The notes under the pieces were generated by a model that did not search any database, had not been told where the DNA came from, and saw only the letters and a list, made by a program, of their open reading frames with translations. Positions 1 through 11,895 of a stretch of 64,000 nucleotides of DNA are shown here, one piece after another. This DNA comes from Steinernema hermaphroditum. Lineage: Eukaryota; Nematoda; Chromadorea; Rhabditida; Steinernematidae. The stretch lies in contig CM059623.1 in assembly GCA_030435675.1 (NCBI GenBank), forward strand, positions 1,080,012 to 1,144,011, read 5' to 3'. Position 1 is the stretch's first letter. Each line of letters starts with the position of its first letter. The position numbers and the translations under genes were made by a program.

Positions 1-2
1 GT

Positions 3-131
3 GTTGTCACGGAAGTTGTCCGGCGAACGGTGGTCAGCGGCCGTGAAGCGCAACAGCGCAAGAATGCCAAAAAGGAGGTGCATTCCGTTTTCGAACCGAC
101 CAATCGGAGAGACAGCAACTGGTTCGAATGA
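3..131 (+). CDS. C-terminal exon of an unrecognised protein (partial)
   Basis: The first 129 bases are open in one frame up to a TGA at 129-131 and encode about 42 residues rich in Arg, Lys, Gln and Glu, ending in Asn-Trp-Phe-Glu. The stretch has the look of a charged C-terminal tail, and its composition resembles the coding exons nearby more than the intergenic DNA that follows. The rest of the gene lies left of the window. A second frame is also open here (to about 166), so the frame choice rests on residue composition and is not certain. I do not recognise the family. Confidence 0.38.
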   Translation, partial: VVTEVVRRTVVSGREAQQRKNAKKEVHSVFEPTNRRDSNWFE

Positions 132-473
132 GGAGTGGGGTGGCCATGTCTGAAAGACATAAGACATCAGACAGAGTCCTTAATTTTCATCAAAACTGCA
201 AACGAAGAAATTACAGTCCTACAAGTAGAATAGAGATGCATTATCGCACGCCCTATATCCGGATCCAGTTAAACATACACCCAGTGCCAAAACAACCTAG
301 AGCACAAGAGAAGGAGCCGCATCGGAGGACGTTCTACCGCTTCGCCAGAGAATGTCTGGGGAAATGCAAAAAAATCGCTAAATACAGTAACTAGACATTC
401 AGGGTTATCGCGTCTGGGTTATGCAGTCTCAAGTCTTTTGGTAGACAAGTCTTTTGTGTTGCTTCAATGATGT
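132..473. other. intergenic, no gene seen
   Basis: AT-rich spacer between the partial exon and the tRNA. An open frame at 128-394 has no recognisable protein features and looks fortuitous. I see no repeats here. Confidence 0.5.
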
Positions 474-490
474 GCTTCCGTGGCGCAATT

Positions 491-543
<53 letters not shown>

Positions 544-547
544 AGCG
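474..547 (+). tRNA. tRNA-Asn (anticodon GTT)
   Basis: A complete cloverleaf can be drawn. The 7-bp acceptor stem is GCTTCCG with CGGGAGC (one G-U pair), followed by discriminator G at 547. The D arm is GCGC with GCGC. The anticodon stem is TTCGG with CCGAA around loop CTGTTAA, with the anticodon at 508-510. The T arm is GGTGG with CCACC around TTCAAGC. There is no intron. Internal A and B boxes are intact, so it should be transcribed by RNA polymerase III. It decodes AAC and AAU. Its position 130 bp upstream of the helicase start, on the same strand, is probably incidental. Confidence 0.97.
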
Positions 548-551
548 ATAC

Positions 552-556
552 TTTTT
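552..556 (+). terminator. RNA polymerase III terminator of tRNA-Asn
   Basis: A run of five T residues begins 5 bases after the tRNA 3' end, the usual Pol III stop signal. Confidence 0.85.
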
Positions 557-683
557 AAATCGTTTCAGGGTTAATCTGGTCTCGGAGAGCTTTTTCTTTT
601 GTGTTGATTATTGGTTTTGTGTGTTTGCCTTCGCTCGTACTTGTTCATTTATCACTCACAGCTCACCATTTCAGTCCTTAACA

Positions 684-2670
684 ATGGCTGCTTTCGAAGA
701 ACTGGGCGTGCTGCCCGAGATCTGCGATGCTGTTACTGCACACGGATGGAAGTTAGTCATCATTAGTTTCCCTTTATTTCTGAGAATCCCCGTTAAGAGT
801 TCCTACCGGTATCCAGTCCGAAGTGATTCCAGCGATTCTTGGAGGGTGTGACGTCTTTATGGTATTATTTCTGCGCTGTTTTCTAGGCTCACAACTTACA
901 CCTTTGCAGGCAGCCGAAACTGGTTCCGGGAAAACGGGCGCCTTCTGCATTCCGGCGCTGCAGATGGTGTGGGAAGCGATGTGCAACGAGAGTCGCGAGC
1001 GTAGGAGGAAAGTGCCTGAGAAGCGGCGATCTTTCCATCGCGAGCGCCCTCCCAACGCTCCCTACTGCGTCATCATCGAACCGACGCTGGAACTCGTCTC
1101 CCAGACGCACAGTCTGATAGACGCGTTGAAGAGACGTCTCGCGTCGCCTTCGGTGAAGAACACCTTTTGTGTCGGCGCTGGCAAGAAGCTCGTGGAGCAG
1201 GAGATGAACGAGCTGAGTTTGGGGGAGGGGATGGACGTGCTGACGTCCACGATCTTCCGATTCAAGGAGCTCGTCATCGAGAGAGAGGTGCTCACGGACT
1301 ATATTCGATTCTTCATTCTGGATGAGGCGGTAAGTCATCTTATTTTGTTCACCTCTACCTGAACCCTGATTTTCGCTGCTTTCAGGACTATCTCGCCCTC
1401 AACTGTCGACGATTTATCTACCAGATGTACGATCGGATTCCGAGATACGCTCCCACCGGAGAGCGTCTTCAAATGATCGTCTGCTCGGCGACGCTCCATA
1501 GCAACGAAGTCAAGAAGTTGGTATGTGCCTATCCCTCCCTCTCAACGAAACCCCAGCTGCATTACTTTTCAGAAGAACATCATGCACTTCCCTCAGTGGA
1601 TCGATCTTCGGGGACGCGACGCTGCGCCCGATACCGTACATCACGTGGTGTGCTTGGTGGACCCGCTGGCTGACCAAAGCTGGATTCGTCTGCGCGGCAC
1701 CGAAGAAGCGATCACGACTGACGGCATGCATCGTAGCGATCGACTATACCCCGGAACGGACGATCCCTGCACCCTTTCGGAGGCCGTGAAGATCTTGAAG
1801 GGCGACTACTTGTTGAAGGCGATCCGCGAGCACAACATGGAGCAGTGTATTATCTTCTGCCGCACGAAGTTGGATTGCAATAACCTGGAAACATTTCTCA
1901 AGAAGACCGACCCGGAGCTGAGCTGTGCTTGCATGCACGGTGATCGCACGCCTCGAGAGAGATACGATAACTTGGAGAAGTTCAAGGTACGAATAGACAC
2001 TTGTGTCTAGACCGTGTCTATTGGTCTAGTCTTCCATTTCTTCCATTCTTTAGTCAAAGCAGATTCGTTTCCTCATCTGCACGGACGTCGTTGCGCGCGG
2101 AATCGATGTCCACGACGTTCCTTACGGTTAGTGAGACTCTCCGAGGATTACGGTACCTGGTTACGTTGTCTTCTTTTCAGCGATCAACATGACTCTGCCG
2201 CCTCTGAACGAGACGCACAGTTACTTGCATCGAATCGGCCGCATCGGACACCCCGAACGCATGGGTTTGGCGATCTCGTTCGTGGCAACCGTCGACGAGA
2301 AGGTGTGGTTCCACATCTGTCGCTCACGCGGTCTCAACTGCCAGAACACGGATATTGAAAGGGGCTGCGCGCTGTGGTACAGGGAGAGGGAATGCCTCCG
2401 CGCCATCGAGCGTCACCTGGAGGAGAATATTCCGCGTGTTGGCGTCGATCTCGCTGTTCCTGTGATCGATTTCGATGGTAAACTCGCCTATGGTACCAAC
2501 GACGAAGACGGAAGTGAGTCATGCTTAGGTCGTTTTGATGAAGGGAAAATGTTTCAGATTCGGAGGAAGTAGTGAGCCATGCGAAGGAGCTAAAGGGCGT
2601 CGTCGATGACTTGGTGTTCAAGGAGCGACTCACGCAATGGGGTTTTCTGTTCATGACCCATTGGGACTAA
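684..2670 (+). CDS. DDX1-type DEAD-box RNA helicase lacking the SPRY domain
   Basis: ATP-dependent RNA helicase. Exons: 684-751, 798-861, 910-1329, 1386-1520, 1573-1986, 2054-2126, 2181-2513, 2558-2670, joining in frame to 539 aa. The start [13 protein letters not shown] follows a TTTCAG acceptor (668-674) by 9 bases. Motifs by residue: AETGSGKT (46-53), PTLELV (102-107, normally PTRELA), DEAD (182-185, split by intron 3), CSAT (217-220), ARGID near 380, HRIGRIGH (408-415, last Arg replaced by His). The post-helicase region (ICRSRG..., [11 protein letters not shown]) matches DDX1 rather than other DEAD families. Animal DDX1 proteins carry a SPRY domain of about 180 residues between motif I and PTRELA; here that gap is about 40 basic residues, so SPRY is absent, and no intron lies at that point to hide it. 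The TPGR motif is also unrecognisable (TSTIFRF). DDX1 proteins act in RNA processing and the tRNA ligase complex; the role here is inferred from homology. Confidence 0.93.
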
Positions 2671-3105
2671 TGGTGTTTGGTTGTTGAGTTTTGTCATTTG
2701 TTGTAATTGTTGTCTGTATAAAGTGTTTTGTGTTCTATTGTTCAGCACGAGTGATCGCTAGGTGTTGGGGACAGAAACCAATCAGAGACGTCGATTGTGT
2801 CTAGACAGCAGAGCAATGATGTCAAGTGCTGTTCAACTGTCTAGACAGTCTCTTGATCGACGCGTTTGTTGCATTAAAAGCAGTCTCGACAAACCTTAGA
2901 GGTTCTAGACAAACGATTGAGACCCAGACTACCCTCTCCCAACCGTTTCAAGTGCTATTAGTTATTTTATTAAATAAAAGTCATAAAAATCTGTGAATGG
3001 CGAAAAAACAGTGTAAGCACTGGAAGCAACAATAATGAGATGAGAACTTGTAGAATATCAATATAAATACATACAATTAATACAAACACCTAAAGGGAAA
3101 AACTG
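2671..3105. other. convergent intergenic spacer with paired poly(A) signals
   Basis: Spacer between the 3' ends of the helicase (+) and the formin (-). AATAAA lies on the + strand at 2973-2978 and on the - strand at 2966-2971, so the two signals are almost back to back. A 12-base palindrome, CTGTCTAGACAG, lies at 2837-2848. The + signal implies a helicase 3' UTR of about 320 bases. Confidence 0.6.
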
Positions 3106-6100
3106 CTATGAACAGCGCTCGCGCTCCACCTCCTTGATTCGCGTTCTAGATGCAGATTTGTGCATGCTTCCGGTATCGCCACCGGCAAGCGCTGAGATTC
3201 TTTGTTGTTTCGCATTCGTTGGAGTTCCATCGAACCGCGTGCACGTTTTCAAACCTGAAAAGAGTTGTTGTGGAAGGAGAACACGGCGAATGAAACATAC
3301 CACTCATGATGCGTTCGAAGTCACCATGGTCAATCTGACTGGAATCAATCTTCGACTTCTTCTGCGCCGACTTAGTACGGTCATACGAATCGATGAATCG
3401 CTGCTGCAGTTCGTCCAGGAGATCGTCGTTCTTGCGACTGTCCTCGCCAGCGCCTTGCCGCTTGCGTGCTGCTTGTTGGGCTGCAGCCTGCTTGCGCTCT
3501 TGGTCGCGCTTTCTCTGCTTATTCTCAGCGACAGCCTGCTGGAAGTTCCTCGTGAAGGCGTTCAGGCGAGAGAAGAACATGCTGGGCTGCTGCGTCTTCG
3601 GCGATTCCCCGTAAAACTCGACGCACGTCGCAAACGCCTGATTGGCGCATTTTGCGTTCTCCAAAAGCAGCGCCAAGCGGGGCTCGTTCTTGGTCAGGAA
3701 TTCTCGCAGGGTTTCAGGACTCTCGTCTCCCTTCAGACTGTGCTCCTTGCGGGCGAGCTGGAAATTGGTCTCAAGTTCTCGAATGTCCGTTTGAATGCTT
3801 TCGAGTTGAACTAAACAAAGGACATTAGCATCGCCTCTCAAGTATTTCGTCCCTACTTCCTGCGGCTTTATCAGCAAATTTAAGCTGCTGCGGGAAATCC
3901 ATTAGATTTGCGAATTTCTCACTGATCTGTTCGCAGATCAGGTGTAGCAATGAAATCGATCGGTCATTGGGTGACTTCAGGCCGGCCAACTACAATGTGA
4001 CTGTTATCAGTGGATCCATACCGCAGGCATACCGAATCCAAGCTGGCGATCTTGAACCCGTACACCCCTCCTTTGCGGCTGCTGTTCATGTAATTTCCGT
4101 AAGCCAGAATGATTTCGAGTACTTTGTGGAAGTCGCTGGCTTCGCGGACGCACTTGGATGCCGCTGTTAGGCTGGTGAGCTGCGGTTCAATCAGATCGGC
4201 TGATTCTTCGAACGACGACATGAACGACATTATCTTGAGTTTGTGTTGGAGACGTTCTATCTTGATCAAGCTGTTCAGAAACTGGTCCTCTTCGGACAAC
4301 GATTCGATCAGCCCATCGTTCCGCTTCTCATAGTCCCTAAACAGCTCGACCTCTTCTTCCGTGGGGACAATTCGGAGCAGAATTTCGACGTTTTCAGGAG
4401 GCAGCGCTTTGAGATCCAGGCGATGAACGGCTGACATGATTTCAGCGGCCGGCTTCGCAATTTTTCTTCGAGTAATTGCTGAAAAGGGGACCGTAGAAAC
4501 GAAGAACATTTAAGGTCGTTTACCGATGTTCTGAAGCCGCTTCGTATCCAGCAGTGTATTCTTTGCTGCCGTTGACGACGTTGTGCTCGAGCTACCGGGA
4601 CTGTGCTGCCCGATCGAGAGTGCCTCCGCTCTGGGAGATGAGCCGCCGATGTTGAACGATTCTTCAAGGTGAGAGAAATCGATGCGCTGAAAAACGGGGG
4701 ATATACATTGAGAATCATAAGTTTTCACTCACATCGCAGATCTTGTCATCGTCCAGATCATTGAAGACCGTGTTCTTCACCTGGTTTGGCTTCAGTGCCA
4801 TCCAGTTCAACTGCGGAAGTTTGTTCCGCGTTTGCACGACTCTCTTAATGGTCATTACATCATTGACTGGAGGACACAGTAGATTCCGGCCAAGCTTCGG
4901 TGCTCCTGGTGGCGGTGGGGGTCCAGGGGGTGGAGGCGGACCGGGAGGAGGCGGGGGACCACCAGCTTTCATTCCAGGAGGTGGTGGCGGCGGAGGCGGT
5001 GGCGGTGCTGCAGAAGCCTTGCCCAACGATGGAGGAGGTGGGGGTGGCGGAGGCGGTGGAGGAGCTGCAACAGTTGTCCTTGGAGCTGGTGCTGGAACCG
5101 GCGCAGCTGCGACAGGAGCTTTTGTAGCTGGCGGCGCTGAAGCGACGGCAACCGCCTTCTGCTGCGCGATCTTGAGACCGGCCTGTAGTGACTCCTGGAT
5201 CTTTTCGAGCTCTTGAATCCTAGATTCCAGTTTCGCCTGCTGCTCTCGCGCTGCCCTATCTTTCTCGTTAAGCGTTCTTGTCATCGTGCTAATCTTGGTG
5301 TCATGATCTTTCAGCACCCTGTCCCTTTCACGTGCAAGATCTTTGAGCCTGCTATCCAATGCAGCGTTGCGCGCGATGTAATCTGCCTCCACCATTTGCA
5401 GCTTCTCGTTGACGTTGGAGAGCGACTGTCTCAGCTCCTCATTCTCAAATTCTAATGTGACCTTCTTCTGGGAATCTTCAATCAGCGCGTTCACGTCAAT
5501 CTGATTCTCCAGGTATGCTACTCTCGGAATTTGGAACTGCTCACTTTCACTTGTCTCCAGGCTCTAGACCCAAAGATATATAAGAGTTTGAAAACGTCAA
5601 TTCCTTACATCCAAGTACTTATCGAGCCCCAGCTGTGTGAACTCGTACTGAAGTGTCAAGCGATAGGTGATGTCATCGGTTGAGTGAACCAGCACATTGA
5701 TGAACTGCATGCAAGCAGTCATAAAGTCCACGTGAAATTCTGGTGGATTCCTGAAGTATCCGAAGAGCGTCTGGAATCTGTGGAGTTCCTTGTATTCCTG
5801 AAAGTTCAGATTAGCCTGGTGCCGAGGTATTTCAGGCAACATACCACCCTGAATCTGTTAAATGCTTCAATGACCAGTTCGTGACCTCCTGCCACCATAC
5901 ATATCGCCGCCAGAAGTTCCACTACAAGCGCCTTCGTTCGCAAGGTCTGGTGCAATATACTCCGCACTATACAGTAAATGGCTTGAGGGTCGTTGAACAC
6001 CATTTGGAATCCAATCTAGACAAATTCTTTGAGAAGAATGTTATGAGGCTTCGGAACGTACTCGATTGTTCATGATGGCGCGCATACAGGACACACAAAC

Positions 6101-7503
6101 GTGGACGTCGTCTTCAGGATCTCCAATGTTTTTCGCCACAATGCTCTTGCTGCTGGTGGCAGTAGCTTTCTTGAACATGGAGTTCGATTTGGACTCGTCG
6201 AAATAGCTCGAGTTATGAGAATGGGCAGCCGATCCATTGGAGTTGTCGGCGCCGATAACGGATCCGGTTGGATAATGGAAGGCGCCTGCTGTCAGTGAAG
6301 GTGTTGAAGAACAACTCGGTAGTGCAGGATCGAACGGAGTCGCACTGAAAGTCAGCTCGTGGGATTTGTTGAACCCTTGGGCACTGTGATACCAGAACAT
6401 GCTGGGGTCCTGCATCTGATTCATGTAGTCCACAAGAATCTTCAGGCCATTGTGATCATTGTCCAGGAACTTGTACACCCAGTCGATGCTGTTTGTCCTG
6501 AGAGAGATTTCGATGTGTTTCAGAATCGCTGTTGACGTCTCTTCTTCCCCAAGTACTTTTTTCTTCTGTAACGGATTTTCATTAATTCGTGTGTAATGGA
6601 ACGCGGCAATTACCTTGAGAGTCTTCAGAGCTTTCTTGTCCAGATAAGCCGACAGTTTAGCGAGATAAACTGAAGGGCCAGTGACGTCGTGCATGTTTCG
6701 TTGATCTGACACCAATTCCCACTTCTTAGCTATGTCGTATTCACGGAGAACGCGCATCTTGTCGGGCGGTAGATCCATTTTTTTCTGAAATTTGTGATTC
6801 GCTCATGTTGCCACTTTGTGAGTCATTTACGTGCCTAGCACAAACATCCACCAGCATTTGAGCTGTTCGCGGATGTTTACATTTTTTTGCAGATTCCATT
6901 CGGCAGAAACGTTCATTCCTCTAAGAACTTGACCCACGAAATGTTAAAACTCTCCAGCAAACAATTCCGCCTTTTCAGCCATAAAGAAGAATTCAAAAAA
7001 GACATCTTCATTGTTAGTTCAAGAGATCATCAGCCCCTTGCCAGCGCTCTCGTCGTCTCGTCAGCGATCGCAACCTGTTCAGGAGGCGCCCTGCTGCTTT
7101 TTGCCGTCCTTGGATGGGAAGGAAAGAGATGCGGAGGGCGATGGAAGAAGCGAAAAGTATGACTCATCTGTTACACCTTTGATCGATCGATTTCTCAATT
7201 GCCCTTAGTGATCCAGAAACGAACCAATTTTACCATTATCAATACTCTTAAGAACAAGAGTGAACCTAACCCCAGTTTCGATAGCAAAAGTAAACAACAA
7301 CAAAGTGATCATCGGTTATATAAACACCCGATAAGAATGACCGTATTAAAATAACTCACTAAAACTTCCTCGAACAACGCGAGGACCTCTGACTCATCGG
7401 GCATCTTCGCGGCAATTCTGGCCGTCGTCGCCGAGCCGCTGAAACCGCTCGCGTTTGAGGCTCTGGCGGTCAGAGGCGGCGGTGACGATTTCTTCTCCAC
7501 CAT
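3106..7503 (-). CDS. FMNL/FRL-type formin (Diaphanous-related formin)
   Basis: Nucleates and elongates unbranched actin filaments under Rho-family GTPase control. Exons in + coordinates, 5' to 3': 7360-7503, 6614-6784, 6062-6565, 5845-6015, 5609-5797, 4733-5563, 4524-4686, 4033-4478, 3857-3974, 3301-3810, 3106-3254; 1131 aa, all junctions in phase. Residues about 34-400 form the GBD/FH3 region; [20 protein letters not shown] and [11 protein letters not shown] place it in the FMNL subfamily. A coiled coil follows (about 410-530). FH1 (about 558-620) has runs of 10-11 prolines and PPPPPG repeats. FH2 (about 630-1040) contains LNWMAL and GNYMN. A DAD-like segment, [10 protein letters not shown], lies near 1075 and implies autoinhibition. 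The first exon is identified by LFEEVL joining MDLPPDK across a roughly 575-bp intron, the only long one in this gene. The start follows TTTTTCAG by 7 bases. Unlike vertebrate FMNLs it does not begin Met-Gly, so N-myristoylation is not predicted. C. elegans frl-1 is the presumed counterpart. Confidence 0.95.
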
Positions 7504-10500
7504 CGCGTGCCTGAAAAACAACATCAAGTATTGTTTACGTAGTTCGCGCATAATAAACAAACATGTTCTCGCACGTGGTAAGGCGGAAATATATCACTCA
7601 AGCCACTGAGCAAATGGGAATCGGCATTCCAAGTGCAGTTCAGATGAAAGGGATTAAATCGTCGACGGTGTTTACTTAGCGCCCGTTATAAAACTGCGGA
7701 TATTTAACAAACAAACCGCGAATTCAAAAGAACGGGAATTCTGCCAAAAAAAACGAAGATTTCTGCAAACTGAACCGATGAACACATCAAGGAGCGGTGA
7801 TAGTTTTGCTTTGACGTAGCTTTGTGGATGAATCAGAGGCAGAGTTCATAGAGCCCGCCTCCGCAAAAACGGAAATCACGTTTTCACGTCATAGACGAGG
7901 TGATCAGGCGTGGGAACCTAGTGGACACACCTTGAATCCATAGTAAAATCAGGATATCGACAGAAGCAGTTCAAAAATCGTCGTGCCTAGTGAATAAAGT
8001 GTGTAATAATACGGCGCCATTGTTGTAAAATTTGCGCAAAAGAATCTCTTTGACTGTACACAATAGCTACTGGAAAACTGTGGACAGCCACGTGCATTCC
8101 CGCGATCTTTTCAGACACAAATGTTGAGCCCAGAGGGTTCAATAAGTTCTAAAAATTTTAGGCACTCTTCCGGCGCTACAGAAGGAAACCACTGATCAAA
8201 GCAACGCCAGTTCCACTTCCTCCAGTCTGAGTGAAACCCTTACAGCTCGCAAATCCACTTTATAAGAGCGACAACTCCGAGGATCCAAGAAGATTAGAGG
8301 ACAGATCTCAAGATACACGAAAATCAGGAGAGAGGGTGGTCCTCTTTGCTGGAAACGGTTCGGTTCATATGTGTAATTCTTTGAGGTCTACAAAGCGAAT
8401 GCATCGCATATCGCTTGGAGGAGAGTAAATTCCAGATCGAAAAAGGCAAGTTTGCGCAGCAAAGTGCACAGGAGTGAGAGCGGGTGAATCGGGCGCGCAG
8501 TAAACAGCGCCGCAGGCCAAGGGGAACGAGTCAGGCGAGGCGGGCAGCAGGTATAGTCTGCCTACAGCAAATAACAGCTGTGTGATGAGCAATCAAATTG
8601 GTGAAGATGGCAGCAAAGGGCGAGCGAGGGAAGGCGGAGAAGTCCATTTGCGCGAGGAAGAGCAGCCGAACTTTACAAGTCCTTTCCGCACGTCTGCACG
8701 AGTCTCATTCGCGCGCGGTGCCGTCTATAGACGCAAAAAACGGGACTCGCGCGGAGCTGCTGAGGCCGAGTCGGTCGGTTTTTGAGTCGAAGATCGCTAG
8801 TTGAGATTAGCGGCGGAACGGTCAAAGTGCGTTCGATGGTTAATTGATTGGAATGGAGATGCAAAACGGAGCAGAGGTGCGACCGGTTATTTTAGCGTTT
8901 TTATGGGGGTTTAGATTGACGTTTGATGGTTTGATTTGCAATTTCGAAAGAGGAACGCCGATCGTGTTTTGTTATCTTTCGAACCTGGCGCTTTATTGCT
9001 TTCGGTACATATTTGTAGCTGCGATTATGTTTTCATCACTGTTTACTTTTACTGAATCATTCAGGAGCAATTTGTTATGATTGAAACAGGGATGGGCTCG
9101 CTTTTGTATTTCGCTCTTGTTTACTAGATTTTGGCAAGCGAATTTCGCTCGTATAAGTGGCTAACTGTAACATAGGTCACTAAACTCTTGTAAATAGGAA
9201 CGTGGAATATCTCTACATTGGTTTCATCTAAATTTAGCTCTGTTCTTTTTTAGAGGAAAGCTGTCGACTGCCGGCGCCAAGGCGAGAGTCGAGTAATTTA
9301 AGTTGCTGAAACTAGAAAAGAGTCCACTTGGAGAATTTTTTACCCACTTAACATGTTCATTCTTAAGACGGTCAAAAGCCGGAACTTCCGATGTCAAGAA
9401 TCAAAAGGCGCCGTGTAATTGAAAAGACATTTCAGCAAAACTAGAACGCTGTTTGGGTGAGATGATTCATCAGGTAGTTTTATGATCAAGAAGTGCACTT
9501 CTTCTTCGATTTAGGAAGAAGCGTTCTACGGTCATTATCGTCCCTTTATCCACCAGTTCTACAAGATCCCAAAAATTCAGAGAACACGACATTCAAACAA
9601 AGAGACCTGATCTTCGTTCGGGTCGATCGAAAACTTCTCGATCACAACAACACAAACAACGCGATCTACAGTCGGAACACACACGTTTACACGTCGAAGT
9701 GCGGAAAGGGCGAAACATCGTTGTCGTCGTCGTTATCGTGCGCGTTCGCATGTCGGCGAAAAGCGCACAAAAACGCTTTCAGGAGGAGGTCAGAACAATC
9801 ATGCAGTGGCACCGTGATTGCGCTAGCTTGTAAACATCGCGCACGCATAAAACACACTGGCCGGCGCTCTCCTCCGATGAATAACAAAACTCACAGAGGG
9901 GAATTAGCCGATTTGGTCGCGCGATTAGGGATGCCCCGAGGCGATGGGGAGGAAGCATTCCAGCGCCCGGCGGCCGAATGAAATGGCGCCCGTTCCTTCG
10001 TTAGGCTCGATGACCTTTTGTTTTGAAAAGGGAAGCAGACCGCAACAAAGGAAACTTATCAATTTGTCGCGCAGATGGGTCGCCCACATTTTTTGCGCAT
10101 GAATCGTGGTTCCTATCAAAAATAGGCGCTAAGTGGTCACAATTGCTGGTGGAGGGCTCGATTTTTGGTCTCGACGCGATTGCCCCATTTGGGCAATAAC
10201 AGATTTGAGCCATTTAGGGGGGGGGGGCTACATGTTGTCGACGGCAATCCGGAATATTTGGCGAATTCTAAATATAGTGAGCGCGGAGCACATTCCAAAA
10301 GTCAATTCCGGCGCGCAGGCCGACAGATATTAGCACCACTGGCGGTGTCCGGCGACACGACCACATGTTCGCCGCGTGACATATTTACGTGGTGCCGGCC
10401 AGAGGCCTTTTGTGTCGCGGCGGCGCTTAAACAATGGTCGCCACATATAGGGGAGAGATTTATTATTTTAGGCAAGATGCTTCAGTGCAGGACTATACAA

Positions 10501-10984
10501 GTAGCACCGCGGCGGTGCCTGCTTGGCGTTGAGCAAATAGAGGAGGCGCGACAGATAGGATGTCGCGCCAGATTAGGCATTAGGAGTGCGCGAAGACGCG
10601 CGCAACTTGAGCTGGATTAGCGAGGCGGCGGAGAGGAACTTGGGACGAAGCGGGGAGGTTTTGTTTTGCGCTCTTTTGAGGGCTTAGGATTGAGGAGATA
10701 AGGGTGGAATGGAGGTTATGAATGGAGTGCGGTAGAGATGGGATGAATATCTGAGGAGGATGAGCCTGCAAGGGTGGATGCTACGTGAGGAGCGCTTGAG
10801 TTGTCAACAAACGGATGGAGACATGTGGTGGTGTTGGAAGGTTGGATGTGGGAAGTGAGGTTCATTTCTATCTGTTTTGAAGGACAGCACTGAGTCTCAA
10901 ATAGTCTTGAAACAAAAGAAACACTTTAGGATCCTCACAATATTCCGTTGGTCTGGATTTTTTTTGAGGTAAACAACCGGTATT
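7504..10984. other. intergenic, 5' flank of the formin gene, GC-rich patches
   Basis: No gene supported. The proximal part is the probable promoter region of the formin. GC-rich patches occur at about 8450-8780, 9880-10010 and 10310-10620, with C/G clusters rare elsewhere in the window. Open frames of 162 and 151 codons (9493-9981, 10165-10620) sit in these patches; neither shows recognisable domains or convincing splice sites, and GC-rich DNA has few stop codons by chance. One isolated ATTTTTG lies at 10161. Confidence 0.45.
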
Positions 10985-11312
10985 CAGAAGGAGCAGTTTA
11001 TACTTCAGCTACTCCATTAGAAGCAACTACGGATCATACATGCATACATGCATACAAACTACGGATCATTCGGGTCTCGAATGATCTATGAGTTGTCCTA
11101 TGTCCGAAACTAAGGTTGGAACTCGACTAGGGATCGAGCCTCTTTTTTCGACTCGGTAACTTGATGCTCAAAAGCATTAATGGAGCAGCTTATACTTCAG
11201 CTACTCCATTAGATGCAAGTTGTCCTATGTCCGAATCTTAGGTCAAGGAAAAATCTAGAAATTCGACTCGGGATCGAGTCACTTTTTTTCTCGACGCTTT
11301 GCTCGATGCTTT
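10985..11312. repeat. two-copy degenerate direct repeat
   Basis: A block containing TTATACTTCAGCTACTCCAT and, further on, TTGTCCTATGTCCGAA and GGATCGAG is present at about 10990-11180 and again at 11182-11310. The first copy also holds a short ATGCATAC microsatellite near 11037-11058. Confidence 0.7.
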
Positions 11313-11399
11313 TTGACTCGAATGTCGACTTACCTGAAACACTTAAAGTGGCCCAGAGAATTCCGAAAAAATCGACTTAGGCCATTTTTAGTAACTGTC

Positions 11400-11895
11400 G
11401 AGGAACAACATACAGGATCTCCCAAAAAGGGGGCTTTGGACAGAAATCTAGCAGAAGTATACAAAACCATTCGAAAGTTAAAACCCCAAAAGAGAGGTGA
11501 AATTGACCCGTCGATTTCTCTCGTTTTCCGACCAGTCCCACATTGGCATCCTCTTGGAAATGACCTCCCAGACTTCTGTCTAGATGCCTTTTTTTGAAAA
11601 TTTGGACCACACGAATTGCCAAATATTATTCAGATGGATAAAACTTCCACTGTCTGCTTACTTTGCTTTGATTTGCAAATTCCAAAGAGACCAACGGGTC
11701 GATCAGTCCTCCATTTTATTGCAGGGTTTCCCAAAAAGGGTCCATTAGACGGAGGTCTGACAGACGTCCAGAAAGTCATTCAGAAATTCAAATTGTTAAA
11801 CCGATCTTTCCTTCTTTTTTCATTTTCCGATCGCTTTTACATTTGGATGGTCTTAGAAATGACTTCCCAGACTTCTAGACTAAAGTTCCCTTTCG
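11400..11895. repeat. degenerate direct duplication of about 300-bp period
   Basis: The blocks at about 11410-11600 and 11720-11895 share ordered matches, including CCCAAAAAGGG, a TTTTCCGA segment and CCCAGACTTCT. Each has diverged substantially. No coding sense is apparent. Confidence 0.6.

Noticed and set aside
910..1329. Missing SPRY explained by assembly loss
   Set aside because: The exon is continuous, in frame, and flanked by normal splice sites; a collapse would have to be precisely in frame. Long-read confirmation would settle it.
889..1338. 149-codon - strand frame
   Set aside because: Shadow of helicase exon 3.
3134..3814. 226-codon + strand frame
   Set aside because: It is antisense to the FH2/DAD exons of the formin, whose - strand reading matches the FMNL family across spliced junctions.
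4743..5216. Long + strand Gly-rich frame
   Set aside because: It is the complement of the proline-rich FH1 region of the formin; polyproline codons read as polyglycine on the other strand.
9493..9981. 162-codon ORF as a gene
   Set aside because: No domain, no acceptor or donor in phase, and GC-rich DNA with few stop codons explains its length.
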